Assembly: GCA_964019055.1 (NCBI GenBank)
Contig: OZ025207.1
Coordinates: 27,003,617 to 27,067,616 of the forward strand
Reading direction: 5' to 3'
DNA: 64,000 bases
Source: Anthopleura xanthogrammica
Lineage: Eukaryota > Cnidaria > Anthozoa > Actiniaria > Actiniidae
The notes under the pieces are model-generated. The model saw nothing but the letters and a program-made list of their open reading frames with translations. It was not told the DNA's origin and ran no database searches. Position 1 is the stretch's first letter. Each line of letters starts with the position of its first letter. Below are positions 15,001 to 24,101 of the stretch, piece by piece. The position numbers and the translations under genes were made by a program.

Positions 15001-16999
15001 TTTTCATACACAGCACTGCACTGACACAGCTACAGCAAGGCACAGTTTGTGCCATAAGTTTTTCATGTATAAAAATGGCTCTTTCTACTTATATACATAT
15101 GATTGTAACGCCCACATATATTCCAGACACAAGCAAACCAATGCTGGGTTCCCTGTGTTAATTCATGATGCTATACTAAGATACTCTTTCTAATCAAACT
15201 GAGATGCCTTCTTTACCTTGAATACACTTGGTCTTTGAAGAAATATTTCAGCAGGGAAATCCTTAAAAAGAACATCAGCGAGGAATTCACATGACTTGGA
15301 AACAAGAGTAGGGCTATTGTTCTGAAGCCGACTGTCTGTCACAGCCAAGATGTGTCTGTCACTAGAGGACAGAGGAAGCCATTTGAAAAAGGACAAAGAG
15401 CCACTAGAATGAAGTACAGAATCTGTAGAAAGAAATGTATATTAAATTTAAAAATAATTATTATATAGCTTAGGTAGAATGTGCGCTCTGTTTGGTCGAG
15501 GCCTGTGCTTTATTTTTTTTAGTGAACAGAGCACAGTTGCTGATGCCATCTGCGCTCACAGCAAATTTTGCAACACAGACAACACCCCAGAGGGTGTAAG
15601 AGCTAGGGAAGTGCACTACTGCTACACCACCCTAATTGATTCCCAAATGTGAGAATATATTAATATACCTTGGGATCTAGTTGTGCTCATTGAAGACTGT
15701 ACATGTGAAGTACTAACATGTGCACTAGTAAACAACTCTTTCTCTTCCTCAAAATATCCCTTTGGGGTACCCAGCAGAGGTACACTGGCACCCCTTGGAG
15801 TGGGCGGGATAGGTGGGTGTGGTTGCCTTGTAGAAGGCAGTGCTGGGTGGCAAGATGATGATTTGAAATGAGATCCATAATGATCTGTTGGTAAAAAGAC
15901 AAGCAAAGTCTAAAATATGAATAAATATACTTGTGTGTTATAAGTAAGTATTATACTAGATATTACAGCCGACAAAACTGTAGCTCTAATTCAGGACCGA
16001 ATTTTTAGCTCATACTTTTTTTATTATTTAGTTATACGTGCTCTGATTGGTAGAGAACTGTGCATTCTGTTGTGAACAGAGCATGGTTGCTTATGCAAAC
16101 TGTGTGTGCTCAGCCAGATTTGCAAAGAAGTGTAAGAAAACAGCAATGGAAGCTGACCGTGTCCATGCCATGTTTGTGCCGTTTCACACATTTGATTGGA
16201 TTTGAGTGTGTGCCATGCCACGACTGTGAAGTTTTCTAGATTCTTGGTAGCTGACTTTTTGTCACAACCGTGTTTGTGCAGTAAGCTTTTCACAGTCATA
16301 TGAATTGTGCTCTATTACAGGACTTTTTCAAGGCTATCAAATAGAAAAAATAAACCAATTGATAATATTTGACTATGTGTCTTCTGCCAATTGATATTTT
16401 TTGTTTCAGACCACAAATATTCCCTAGAGTATCATTTCTTCGTTTAAGGGTTGTGCATGAGAAGACACACGAATATGGATACAACTCAAACAAAGAATCT
16501 TAATCTCAAGGGAATGACACATGGTCTGAATGGGAAAACATTACACCCAAGCTTAAAAGGTATATTAAATTCTAGTTTGTCTGTTCTGATATTTACTGTA
16601 CATTACCTGATACACCAATATCACTGTGTGTCTCCTCATCATGTGGTTTGTACAGACACCACTCGTCATGCGTGTTTCCACTTGTCTGTGGTATACTCAA
16701 TAATAGATGAGTAACATTATCAATATCCTGGAACAGCTCTAGGTCAACATCTTGTCTCAGCTGAGAGAGAAATTCTACTGCACCGACACTGAGAAGCACT
16801 TGGGCTGCAGATACATGCTAAGGGAATGAAAAACAATCAATATTATTGAACCCTGAGACAACCTCTGGGCTGATAAAGTCAGGGCATGCCTAACTCACAC
16901 ATCGAACCCTGAAACAACTTCTAGGCTGATCAAAGTCATAAACCGCCACCCAGTTGGCTCAGTTGGTTAAGCACTGGACTTTCATGCGGGAGGTTGGCT

Positions 17000-17031
<32 letters not shown>

Positions 17032-17875
17032 AAGGTGCTGCCTTTGTAACTACATCTACAAACAGTTAGACCTTCGCGTGGCTTGGATGACCACGTAAAA
17101 TGGCAGTCCTGTCTCTCCACACTAGCCTAACCTTGCATTGGAGGGACGTAAAAGAACCACTGAGGACGTAAAGAAACCCTGGCAGTGACCACCCTCAGTG
17201 TCTGGCCTTTACTAATGTTTTCTTAATGGGTTGATTGTTGGATGGGAATGGGAGTTTTAAGGGGTTGGGAATTGGTGCAATGTACCTCGAAGGGGACCTT
17301 GTGTTCTATTGTACAGCACCAGCCTGCGGGCAAATCTCATATAATAGATGTTTGGAGTCGATAGGTCACAAATATATGAAAAGGCTGTAATTATTCTGAA
17401 AGGCTGTTGATAATATTCAGTTAGATAGTCTTCACCAAACCTTGGACAGCTTTTCTAATAGCCCCAGCACTTCCTTCTTCATGGGAGCTGATGTATTGTT
17501 AAACCATTCCAGCAGACGAATCAATAGTTCCCGTTCCTGAACCAAGTCTGACACACAAATTAACTTGTGTTCCAGCTTAAAAAGGATGTTTTTAAGTGCT
17601 CGTACTCTGATTTCTTCAACATTATGGCCTTTTGAGATAATGAAAAAGAGTCATGATATGAAGTACGAAATATAAACTAAAATAAATTATATGAACAAAT
17701 TTATAAACATTGCTCTCCAATTATACTTAATTTACCAAATAAACCTTCAAATAAAACTGTTTTATGAGTCATATCATTTCTCACCTAGTTTAGTAATAAA
17801 AGGTTGAAGGACCAAAGACGAGGAAGACAAGATTGCGGAGCCACTGTCAACTTCACCGTCCTTTTTTTCCATCAT
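324..17875 (-). CDS. RTTN: Rotatin (RTTN), 23 exons, C-terminus beyond window
   Basis: Large armadillo-like helical protein needed for centriole assembly, cilia and left-right patterning in animals (family knowledge). I chained 23 minus-strand exons with matching phases: 17785-17875, 17441-17628, 16607-16817, 15669-15884, 15217-15422, 14444-14591, 13963-14077, 13247-13538, 12543-12725, 11676-11888, 10800-11165, 10100-10658, 9350-9725, 8410-8613, 6155-6394, 5587-5811, 4766-5054, 4106-4234, 3302-3550, 2848-2934, 1651-2066, 1020-1223, 324-574. They total 5458 nt, about 1819 codons; human RTTN is about 2226 aa, so the last ~400 residues are missing. Diagnostic matches to RTTN include [35 protein letters not shown] and [12 protein letters not shown]. 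Start: two adjacent ATGs at 17875 and 17872; the upstream one was chosen. It is divergent from UQCRFS1. Exon borders are manual predictions. Confidence 0.93.
1120..1545. repeat. Three tandem copies of the 5' half of RTTN exon 22
   Basis: Three similar blocks occur at about 1130-1240, 1265-1395 and 1400-1545. Each contains the exon-22 start region (a stretch encoding [12 protein letters not shown] residues) with clustered tgacgtca motifs around it. Only the first block runs into the helix-coding second half and a proper donor. The second block keeps an AG acceptor but meets an in-frame TGA after about 33 codons; the third lacks a clear acceptor. Confidence 0.65.
2265..2380 (+). repeat. SINE 3'-end fragment
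   Basis: Contains the ggttctccagttttcctccc motif shared with the tails of the fuller SINE copies at 5146-5315, 38006-38175 and 52300-52480. The tRNA-like head is not recognisable. It lies in an RTTN intron. Confidence 0.5.
2460..2723. mobile_element. Foldback MITE with ~100-bp arms
   Basis: Near-perfect inverted repeat: left arm about 2501-2600, loop of about a dozen bases, right arm to about 2713. The inner arms read gaagatgacttccgctcagg and its complement. An 11-bp direct repeat acattaataat flanks the element (2460-2470 and 2713-2723), consistent with a target-site duplication. It sits in the intron between RTTN exons 20 and 21. I recognise this arm sequence as a common repeat type in cnidarian genomes (from memory). 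Confidence 0.8.
2848..8613 (-). CDS. RTTN: RTTN exons 14-20
   Basis: Seven exons with continuous frame. Exon 14 (8410-8613) includes [16 protein letters not shown]. Exon 15 (6155-6394) includes [18 protein letters not shown]. Exon 16 (5587-5811) and exon 17 (4766-5054) continue the helical repeats. Exon 18 (4106-4234) carries [20 protein letters not shown]; its acceptor at 4235-4236 was picked because the nearer AG sites break the frame. Exon 19 (3302-3550) ends at a GC donor (CAG then gcaagt), a GC-AG intron. Exon 20 (2848-2934) is only 87 nt. A LINE sits in the intron between exons 14 and 15, on the opposite strand. Confidence 0.88.
3011..3075. repeat. CCT/CAT trinucleotide microsatellite
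   Basis: Short runs of cct then cat repeats. They create a spurious Pro/His-rich reading frame on the plus strand. In an RTTN intron. Confidence 0.9.
3585..3860. mobile_element. Foldback element in RTTN intron
   Basis: The left segment ctccgcaaggtctgc near 3640 is matched in inverse by gcagacctggcggag near 3795, with cctcccctcccttg and caagggaggggag at the outer ends. The interior has no coding potential. Arms are imperfect, so this is an old copy. Confidence 0.5.
4511..4714. repeat. CAGTATT heptanucleotide array (~29 units)
   Basis: About 204 bp of a 7-bp unit with a few A-to-G changes near the middle. Because 7 is not a multiple of 3, all three frames read open with the same peptide, explaining the long spurious ORFs. 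Located in the intron between RTTN exons 17 and 18. Confidence 0.95.
5146..5315 (+). mobile_element. tRNA-derived SINE copy
   Basis: B-box-like gagttcgagtcc at 5189-5200 is followed by the family body (ttggttctctcctgtgcttc) and a tail ending in ctaaattccaattgg. The A box is degenerate. The same family is at 38006-38175 and 52300-52480; a second 3' fragment lies just downstream at about 5397-5475. Confidence 0.7.
6500..8111 (+). mobile_element. 5'-truncated non-LTR retrotransposon (CR1/L2/jockey-like)
   Basis: Encodes the reverse transcriptase core and C-terminus of a LINE. Visible motifs are [25 protein letters not shown] with the first catalytic Asp, GVPQ(R)SILGP, and YADD. The downstream part ([26 protein letters not shown]) is typical of these elements. 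The 5' half with the endonuclease is absent. A one-base frameshift near 7045-7050 separates the two reading frames, so the copy is dead. The 3' end has AATAAA at 8082 followed by short cctttgaa repeats to 8111, the repeat tail typical of CR1/L2-type LINEs. Inserted antisense to RTTN in intron 14. Confidence 0.9.
6776..7839 (+). pseudogene. Reverse transcriptase fragment, frameshifted
   Basis: Two open stretches: one to the stop at 7058-7060 holding the catalytic YADD, and 7159-7839 covering the thumb and C-terminal region. They rejoin in frame if one base is compensated near 7048. The frame is also open upstream of 6776 back to about 6507. No start codon or endonuclease domain is present. Confidence 0.85.
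8308..8364. repeat. Tiny inverted-repeat element (57 bp)
   Basis: Starts ctattatcgcgcgcc and ends ggcgcgtaatag, an imperfect terminal inverted repeat. GC-rich ends in an AT-rich intron (upstream is a TTATTA-rich stretch at 8255-8300). Confidence 0.5.
9078..9226. repeat. Foldback of GCCGT/ACGGC pentamers
   Basis: The left arm is a run of gccgt units near 9080-9107; the right arm is runs of acggc units at 9178-9222. They can pair to form a hairpin. Related degenerate copies are at about 838-950, 5900-6045, 14945-15075 and 16150-16310, all in RTTN introns and sharing cacggcacgg-like ends plus gccataagtttttcat in several. Confidence 0.7.
9350..14591 (-). CDS. RTTN: RTTN exons 6-13 (armadillo-like helical region)
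   Basis: Eight exons of alternating amphipathic helices, as expected of an ARM/HEAT scaffold. Exon 7 (13963-14077) and the start of exon 8 (13247-13538) are a low-complexity Ser/Glu/Asp linker. Exons 9-11 follow the vertebrate RTTN layout: a [18 protein letters not shown] helix, then a [12 protein letters not shown] segment, then [18 protein letters not shown]. Exon 12 (10100-10658) is the longest at 559 nt. Exon 13 (9350-9725) includes [20 protein letters not shown]. Introns here hold CAT/GAT-rich microsatellites and an 86-bp tandem repeat, with no sign of repeat invasion into coding sequence. Confidence 0.9.
11219..11428. mobile_element. Small inverted-repeat element
   Basis: Terminal agtcgctgca at 11219 is matched in inverse by tgcagcgact at about 11418-11427. 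The interior has several ttgcaaca/tgttgca motifs. No coding potential. In the RTTN intron between exons 10 and 11. Confidence 0.5.
11456..11632. repeat. 57-bp minisatellite, three copies
   Basis: Unit starts gaaccctgaaacaacctctg and repeats at 11456, 11513 and 11570. The unit is a multiple of three, giving an apparent repetitive ORF. Single or double diverged copies lie at about 14682-14800, 16848-16945, 31988-32040 and 45960-46015, so this is a dispersed family with a local array. Confidence 0.85.
11960..12415. repeat. CAT/ATC-rich imperfect microsatellite
   Basis: About 450 bp of interrupted cat/atc triplets; it produces His/Ser/Ile-rich frames that are not genes. RTTN intron between exons 9 and 10. 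Confidence 0.9.
12775..13085. repeat. GAT/GAG-rich imperfect microsatellite
   Basis: Interrupted gat, gag and gtgatgat triplets, including two near-identical pieces around 12850 and 12965. Source of acidic spurious ORFs. RTTN intron between exons 8 and 9. Confidence 0.9.
13640..13925. repeat. 86-89-bp tandem repeat, three copies
   Basis: The motif tgttgtgggtgccaatcaat recurs at about 13665, 13751 and 13840, with gaagtgagtc and attcacttgggtcc in register. In the RTTN intron between exons 7 and 8. Confidence 0.8.
15217..17875 (-). CDS. RTTN: RTTN exons 1-5 (N-terminal rotatin domain)
   Basis: Exon 1 (17785-17875) encodes about 30 residues ending in FITKL and a split glycine. Exon 2 (17441-17628) carries the most conserved rotatin segment, with [18 protein letters not shown] then [16 protein letters not shown]. 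Exon 3 (16607-16817) holds [11 protein letters not shown]. Exon 4 (15669-15884) is a poorly conserved Pro/Ser/Thr-rich linker. Exon 5 (15217-15422) has [12 protein letters not shown] followed by [11 protein letters not shown], both near-identical to vertebrate RTTN. Phases run 1, 0, 1, 1, 0 and every border is GT-AG. Intron 2 contains a 390-bp SINE. Confidence 0.93.
16950..17335 (+). mobile_element. tRNA-derived SINE, anthozoan-type
   Basis: The head ggctcagttggttaagcact is an A-box-bearing tRNA-like start. Downstream motifs caacactcagggtctt and ctgcctttgtaactacatct follow the order I remember in coral SINEs. The B-box region is shortened, so the copy is probably inactive. It lies in RTTN intron 2 and follows two dispersed copies of the gaaccctgaaac repeat. 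Confidence 0.65.
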
Positions 17876-18393
17876 ATTTTCAATTTTCTCCACACAAAAA
17901 AGTTATGCTGTGAAAGCCAGAAGTTTATTTTTTTCAAAACAACCCTTGATAAAGGATTGAATTGAAGGAAACATCTTGTTTATGGTCTTAAAAGTTGGAA
18001 AAAAGGATTTTTATGTCAACAAAATATCAAAAAATGGCGCGCTGAAGCTATGCTGAGCCTGCGATCTAACCTGACCGAAGACACAGGGAACCCAAAGAAG
18101 TTATTATAAATGACACAGGAAGCCCATCCATACTTCTTTATATTTAACTTTCGTTGACAGCATTTTGTGAATCTTATAAGAATCACTATTAAAGGGATTA
18201 TAACGAAAATTAATCTAAATGAAGATTTTAAGTATCTAAATAAAAGCTATAAGGGAATTCTGGGGCATTAAAATGTAGAGCTCTCGCATTGCATGGTGGG
18301 TAAAAGTATGACGTAACGAGCCTGGTGTCGGCCATTTTGTCCGGCTTTTTGCAAACGCAACACACTGAGTAAAAAATACTACGTTTTAGAGCC
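17876..18393. promoter_or_regulatory. Bidirectional RTTN / UQCRFS1 promoter region
   Basis: 518 bp separate the divergent start codons of RTTN (minus) and UQCRFS1 (plus). The UQCRFS1 side has gccattttg at 18331 (YY1-like, GCCATNTT) and tgacgtaa at 18309 (CRE/ATF-like half site). The RTTN side has aaaatggcgc at 18031, the YY1-like motif in the other orientation. No TATA box is evident near either start. Motif identity is by eye; shared use is inferred. Confidence 0.55.
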
Positions 18394-21300
18394 ATGTTTT
18401 CGGCTAGAGTTTACTCAGTTGGCTTTTCAAGGTATTTATCAGGAACAACAACACATCTAGCACATGGTTTGAGAGGATCAGTAGCCGTTGTTCTTCCAGA
18501 GGCTGAAAAATTAGTTCCTCCTCCAATACAGAAAACGAATCAAAGTCTTGGCTCCATCATTCCTACTGGAAATGTTGTCGCTACGAGTAAACTTTTAGGT
18601 AAGAAAACGCTTATTAAACAGTCTTTTTATTATATATTTATTGGACTTTGTCTTGACTGCGTCGGTAATTGTGTTATCAAATAATTTTACTGGCGAATAA
18701 CTCGTGTTTAGACGTGTGGCGTTGTAGTGTAACCGGCTTTTTACCTTACTTGTACTTGTAGCTAGATGTTTCTCTACAAGTTAATTGTCTGCTCCCTTAC
18801 CGCTGTTCTATCCAAATTACAAGGCATTAGTTTGTATAAGAGATTTCTTTATCACCTAGTAGAGAAGCCAGCCAAATTTTTAAAATTTCAAGACAATATT
18901 AGTGACCCCCCCCCCCCCCCTCACAACTTATACACAGTCATCAACACAAATGATAAGAAATGTTATAAGAACCTTGAGCAATAAATAACATGATCAAATA
19001 AAAAGCTATAGATTGATTCCCAGATGTTGATTTCTGTCAAAAGTATCAAAAATGCTTACTTTAATAATAACTTAATAAAATAATAACTTTATGAACCGAG
19101 CCGAAAATACAGTGATTTTTATGGGGAAATTATATATTCAAAGGCCATATCTCAGCTGCCAATTCTCGTCAAATTTGGCATGAAAATGTCTTTTTTATAT
19201 TCTCTATCGTATTTGGAAATCGAAAATTGTTAAAGCCAAAATTAATTTTTTCATGACTTCACACTAAGTCTTGAGGACTCTATAATCACATCTCAGAATC
19301 AAACCATCATTGCCTGCAGTGATAATGATATGATACTTATATAATAATTATAATACATATGTAGGGCTCAAAATAACAGCCAGTCATATGCCATATGCCG
19401 GTCAAGATGTCCAGCTTATGATATTGTATTTTTTTCAGATATGACTGGTCAACATGTCCGTTCAAAACTGTATTTGACCATTCAAGTACCAAATTAGGCC
19501 GGACATTCACCATTGACTGGCTGTTATTTTAAGCCCTGATATGATCAAATGCACTTAGTTGCTCAGAGTATATCTTCTTATTTCACTCTACATAATTCAA
19601 TCATGTTTTTTCCCCAGGTAAATCCCAAGTACGATTCAGTCATACAGATGTAAATATGCCGGATTTTGGTGACTACCGTCGTGAAACCACAAGAGACACC
19701 AGTCTTGCGAACCAGTCTGATATGAACCGACGAGCATTCACCTACATGGTTGTCGCAGGAATGGGTATTACCGGAGTTCATGTTGGCAAAAACATGTTGG
19801 TTGACTTCCTATCAACTATGAGTGCTTCAGCTGATGTGTTAGCTATGGCTAAGATTGAAGTAGAACTGGGAAGTATTCCTGAAGGTAAGGCATCACTGAT
19901 ATCTCAAAAACCTTGTTTACTTTAAAGCAGGTGTACTTTATTACTGGGCTACCTGTGGTAGACCAGTCGGTTGATTTCTTGGTATATACTTCATGTCCAA
20001 TGGAAAAGCCTAGTGTCTCCATACAAACTTGAACATGTACAGTACACCTATTACAAAAAATGTTGTCGGTGGGAGACCTGAAATCTGAGACTAAGTAATA
20101 CATTGCAAAATGTAATGTATTCAAATCCAGAGCCCATTCCCCAGAGCCCTGCCAATCTTACTTTGCATGCTCGATGAAATGTCAACTCTGGGAAACCCTA
20201 GCGCAGTAGCCAGAATTTGGTGACCGGTTGTGATGTGCATGCTCCTAAATTGCATCATTACCACAGGGAGCATGCTCAAATTTGCAATATCGACTATGCG
20301 CACTCCGACAGGTTTTCAATTAATTATCATGATCAGATATTCTGACCAATTAGAGCTCTTGAAATTCTAGGGTTTCCTAGAGTCTCTGGCATTTTGTTGA
20401 GCATGCGCAGTAAGAATGACAGGGCTCTGGGGTCAAGAGTGAAATAGCTGTATACATGTACTCATTATTTTATTAGGCTAACTATGTTGCTAGTCAGAAA
20501 ATGGGTTGATTTTTTGAGCCTATATTTCATGTCCAATGGAAAAACTTAGTGTCTCCATACAAGAAATGTATCTATGATATTTCAAAATGACATATATACC
20601 CCTCTATTCCTTGGTTCTGTTTTCTTGGAACAGTTCCCTGCTCCATCCTGAAAGCTATCTATGCCTTTACATGAAAGTGGAACAAACAAGGAGCTTGCAA
20701 TGATAGAGACGTGATTGCCCAAGTTGTTAAAAAAGGTCTCTATAATTGCAAGCTCACTGTTCGACTTGCTTAATCTTGCTTCGATCCTGAAAGCTAGCCA
20801 TGCCTTTACATAAAAGCGGGACAAACAAGGAGCTTGCAATGATAGAGACGTGATTGCCCAAGGTGTTAAAAAAGGTCTCTATAATTGCAAGCTCACTGTT
20901 CAACTTGCTTAATCTTGCTTCGATCCTGAAAGCTAGCCGTGCCTTTACATGAAAGTGAGACAAACAAGGAGCTTGCAATGATAAAGACATGTGAATAATT
21001 GCCCAAGGTGTTAAAAAAGATCTCTATCATTGCAAGCTTACTGTTCCTCTTGCTTCACTGCAAAGGCCCAGCTACCTTTCAAGATGGCACAGGGAACTGT
21101 GAAGGAGACTATTAGCCTTTGCTAGTTGTCAATCAATGTTATTATGTTACTAAGTGGGGGACTACAGGGTAGGGTATCACATAACCCAAATTAATATATC
21201 TTATTTATTCCAGGAAAAAACATGGTATTTAAATGGCGAGGCAAACCACTGTTTGTCCGACATCGTACCGATGAAGAAATAGAAGAAGTACGATCAGTAG

Positions 21301-21551
21301 ATGTGCAGAGTCTGCGTGATCCCCAAGATGATTTGGAACGTGTAAAAGATGATAAATGGCTGGTCCTTATTGGAGTGTGTACCCATCTGGGATGCGTCCC
21401 CATCTCTAATGCTGGAGAATTTGGTGGATATTACTGCCCCTGTCATGGCTCTCATTATGATGCATCAGGGAGAATAAGAAAAGGGCCTGCACCTCTGAAC
21501 CTGGAGGTTCCTGAGCACTCCTTTGATGGCAATCTATTAATTGTAGGATAA
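18394..21551 (+). CDS. UQCRFS1: Cytochrome b-c1 complex Rieske subunit
   Basis: Iron-sulfur subunit of mitochondrial complex III; moves electrons from ubiquinol to cytochrome c1 at the inner membrane. Exons 18394-18598, 19618-19884 and 21214-21551 join in phase 1 to give 269 aa (human 274). Residues 1-68 are a presequence. Exon 2 has the conserved N-terminal tether and membrane helix ([18 protein letters not shown]) and hinge ([14 protein letters not shown]). Exon 3 has [19 protein letters not shown], box I CTHLGC (213-218) and box II CPCHGS (232-237). Ligands C213, H215, C232, H235 and disulfide C218-C234 are all present. Start chosen as the first ATG before the presequence. Confidence 0.97.
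19362..19539. mobile_element. Foldback MITE in UQCRFS1 intron 1
   Basis: Ends agggctcaaaataacagcca and its near complement tggctgttattttaagccct. About 175 bp, no coding potential. The agggct-type ends resemble hAT MITE termini, but the target duplication is unclear. Confidence 0.65.
20128..20440. mobile_element. Foldback element in UQCRFS1 intron 2
   Basis: Left arm from cccagagccctgccaatctt (about 20132-20198) pairs imperfectly with a right arm ending gaatgacagggctctgggg (about 20363-20434). Direct copies of catgtccaatggaaaa flank it at about 19993 and 20529, marking a second, larger local repeat. Confidence 0.65.
20640..21060. repeat. 139-bp tandem repeat with internal hairpin, three copies
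   Basis: gagcttgcaa recurs at 20691, 20830 and 20969, period 139. Each unit contains gagcttgcaatgatagagac, a 25-nt loop, then gtctctataattgcaagctc, a 20-bp stem with one mismatch in the central copy (20830-20849 and 20875-20894). The third copy has a few extra bases in the loop. The loop of the central copy is where the downstream segmental duplication begins. Confidence 0.85.
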
Positions 21552-21765
21552 AGATGATTTACAGCTTGTGACGATATTTGAAATCTAATTGTATATTACT
21601 GGCTTGACTGGCTTTTATTGGATAATTATGAGTGCACATTTACACATCTTTATGCATTCAAAGGATTGGGTCTGTTTTTACTGTTGTATTGATTTGAGTT
21701 ACTGTTGTGAGTTTTGAGATGCGAGGATTTTAAAGAGAGATTTGTGTAAAATTGTACAATGGATC

Positions 21766-21771
21766 AATAAA
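21766..21771 (+). terminator. UQCRFS1 polyadenylation signal
   Basis: AATAAA 215 bp after the stop codon. The duplicated copy is at 40500-40505. Confidence 0.7.
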
Positions 21772-21879
21772 CATCAGACGTCGACAATGTAATTTTGAAA
21801 AAAATATTTCTTGGTTTTGTCGATACTTATATTTTTACAACCATTACTCCCTGTAAGGGACTCTTCCTTGAGGTTTGCT

Positions 21880-21975
21880 GCACACGAACTACCACTACAT
21901 ACAACTCTCAACTCACAAGGTTGATGTTCACGGAGGGAGGAAAACCGGAGAAAAAACCCTCGTGGCAAGAGAGAC
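21880..21975 (-). repeat. SINE tail fragment (minus), with copy at 40615-40705
   Basis: On the minus strand reads ctccggttttcctccctccg, the tail motif of the local SINE family. Present in both duplication units just after the UQCRFS1 polyadenylation signal. Confidence 0.55.
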
Positions 21976-22341
21976 AACAACATGAAACTCAACTCAGTCA
22001 CATGACCCAGCTACATGACCCTTGATTTGAACTACAGTACATAGCTCTACGTGAGCAGAGTGCGTAGCGAACACCAAGGATCTGGGGGGCACGCCTAGGC
22101 GGGGGGAAAAAGCCAAAATCAAAGTCGCCGTAATTTCTTAGGGGGGGGGGGGGACACACAAAAAAAAACCAACGATTACCTAATCCCAAAATCAATAGGT
22201 GCACGTTCCCCCTCCGCACGCCAGTGGCTGTGAGAGATCAGTGGGAAGAGTCGGGGTCCGGCCCCCCTGCCACACATGAGGTTGATCATTCTATCCCAGT
22301 ATTTTATTTAAATTTATGCTGGAGATTTCGCAAATAAAAAA

Positions 22342-23693
22342 AATGCATGATGGAAAGAAAATTCATGATGAAAAAATTCAATCTATGTTACGGGGCCAAA
22401 GCGTTGATCGATTACCGAATGTTACATGATGGCTACAAATACGAGCCAAAAGCTACAAGTTATTTGTATATATTCATAAATATTTACCCATGATATTATT
22501 CTATAGATTTGCGACGAGAAAAAGGCTGGACTTGCGATACTTATGCATGATTGCAAGCCATTCTGCCTTAAATACGCATGCTCGTTTTGGAATTGTAGCG
22601 TTTCTAGTTAAAAGTTCGTCTGCCAGGGACTTCAAAACGTTAACTAGTTTTTAGGATTGTATTTGTTTTTGTTGATTGATAAAACCAGGACCATACTTCC
22701 AGACATCGAGTGCTGTAGCATCGTATGGACTTACGGCTACGCTGGAGATTTCGACCCCAACACCGCTATCCGGGAGGAACAGTTACAGACTGATCAGGAA
22801 GCTCGGCCGAAGCCTAAGGGAGAGGTTAGTCGGCCCCTAGACCGTAGATGATTAACCCCTTGCTATGACCAGCAAACCCGGTATGTCGATTGTGTCTCTG
22901 ATGACTAAGCACCTAAGGACACTCCTTTCCATGTGGGACTGATGCGTTTTGAAAAACTGGGCGCGATACAAATTTCACACGCAAACTCAATACACGTAAA
23001 AAGCCAAAGTACGTACAAAAAGGTAAAATTTCAGCTTAAAATATTTGACACAGGAGAAATATATGAATCATACTCGAAATATGACCTTGAAAATTTAAAA
23101 AAATATGCAGGCCGGACAGGTGCTCCTTTTACTTTTGGAATTCATTTTGACACTGGTGCTTGATTAACGGAGTGTTGGTCATGTGACTGTTAGTGCGAAT
23201 TAATGGCGTCCTATTCAAAACGTCGATTCCATTCATATATGCTAAATAGCTTCTAATACCTTTTTCTTTTTTTTTCTTTTTTTTGCGATATGTATTTAAT
23301 AGAATTTGAACTTTGAAGACAGTTACACATTAACGTGATAAAAATGTTCCACGTCGTTGAAGAGCTAGGCAAACTGAAGCTCACATCTTGCATGCCAAAC
23401 AGCCCGGCAAAGTTTCTCACCACTGGTATGGGTTGAAAATGAAAAAAAAACACAAAATGCCGGACAGCAAAATCTGTGGTGTAAAATATTACAAAAAACA
23501 TAAATGGCGAATATAAAATACTAGTATGTCGGTGTAAACGGATAACGTATAAAAATCAATAAATAAATGTTGAAGACTATTTACCAGTTGCCAATGTTTA
23601 CATTTTTACGAGTGTTTTGCCTACAGGGATGTGTGCGCATGCGCATGCCAAGCGCCAATATTTTCTTGAGATTGACTTCCATTTAGTTCCACT
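22342..23693. repeat. Block X1 of unit A
   Basis: First of four related blocks (others 34849-36733, 41081-42415, 49147-51012). Each starts with an atgcatgatggaaagaaaat-like stretch, carries the conserved candidate exon, and ends near a gcgcatgcgcatgcc motif. X1 and X2 are direct repeats that bracket the R units and the avidin gene; they differ by small indels, so their duplication predates the A/B event. Confidence 0.8.
22689..22824 (+). CDS. Candidate exon of unknown gene, copy 1
   Basis: 136-nt open stretch between an AG acceptor (ccag) and a gttagt donor, phase 2 in and 0 out, encoding 45 residues that begin TILPDIECCS and end ARPKPKGE. It is clearly more GC-rich than its surroundings. 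The same 136 nt are unchanged at 35213-35348 and 41421-41556, and the 3' part at about 49493-49616, where the acceptor side is deleted. I recognise no family. It could be a real exon, a fossil of a transposon gene, or chance; no neighbouring exon was found. Confidence 0.35.
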
Positions 23694-24101
23694 TACCCTA
23701 CATGTAGAAGTGATTTTCAAAATAAACCGTCAGGGTTGATAGGCACTTTAATATTTTGTCTCTGCCCAGTTATTTTCAAGTAAATTTTGGTCGCCATTTT
23801 GAGAACTGCTGATGCTCGGTGAATAATTGTTAAATATATAAACAAAATAATAATTAAAAAGAAATCCAAATAAATAGAAAGTGCCCTCCACATGCCATAC
23901 TCCCGAGACATCCGCACACTGCATCTGGGTCTTCGTATGGACTTCGGACATGACGCAAAGTCATGTTCTAGCGCCCGGAGATATCAGGGGAGAGACTAGG
24001 CGGCCCCCAGACCATATCAGCTAGCCCCTTGCACAACCTGCCACGCCCTGGCACATTGATTTGAAGTGGGAAATAATCCAGTCTATCTAATGCTTTGTTC
24101 T

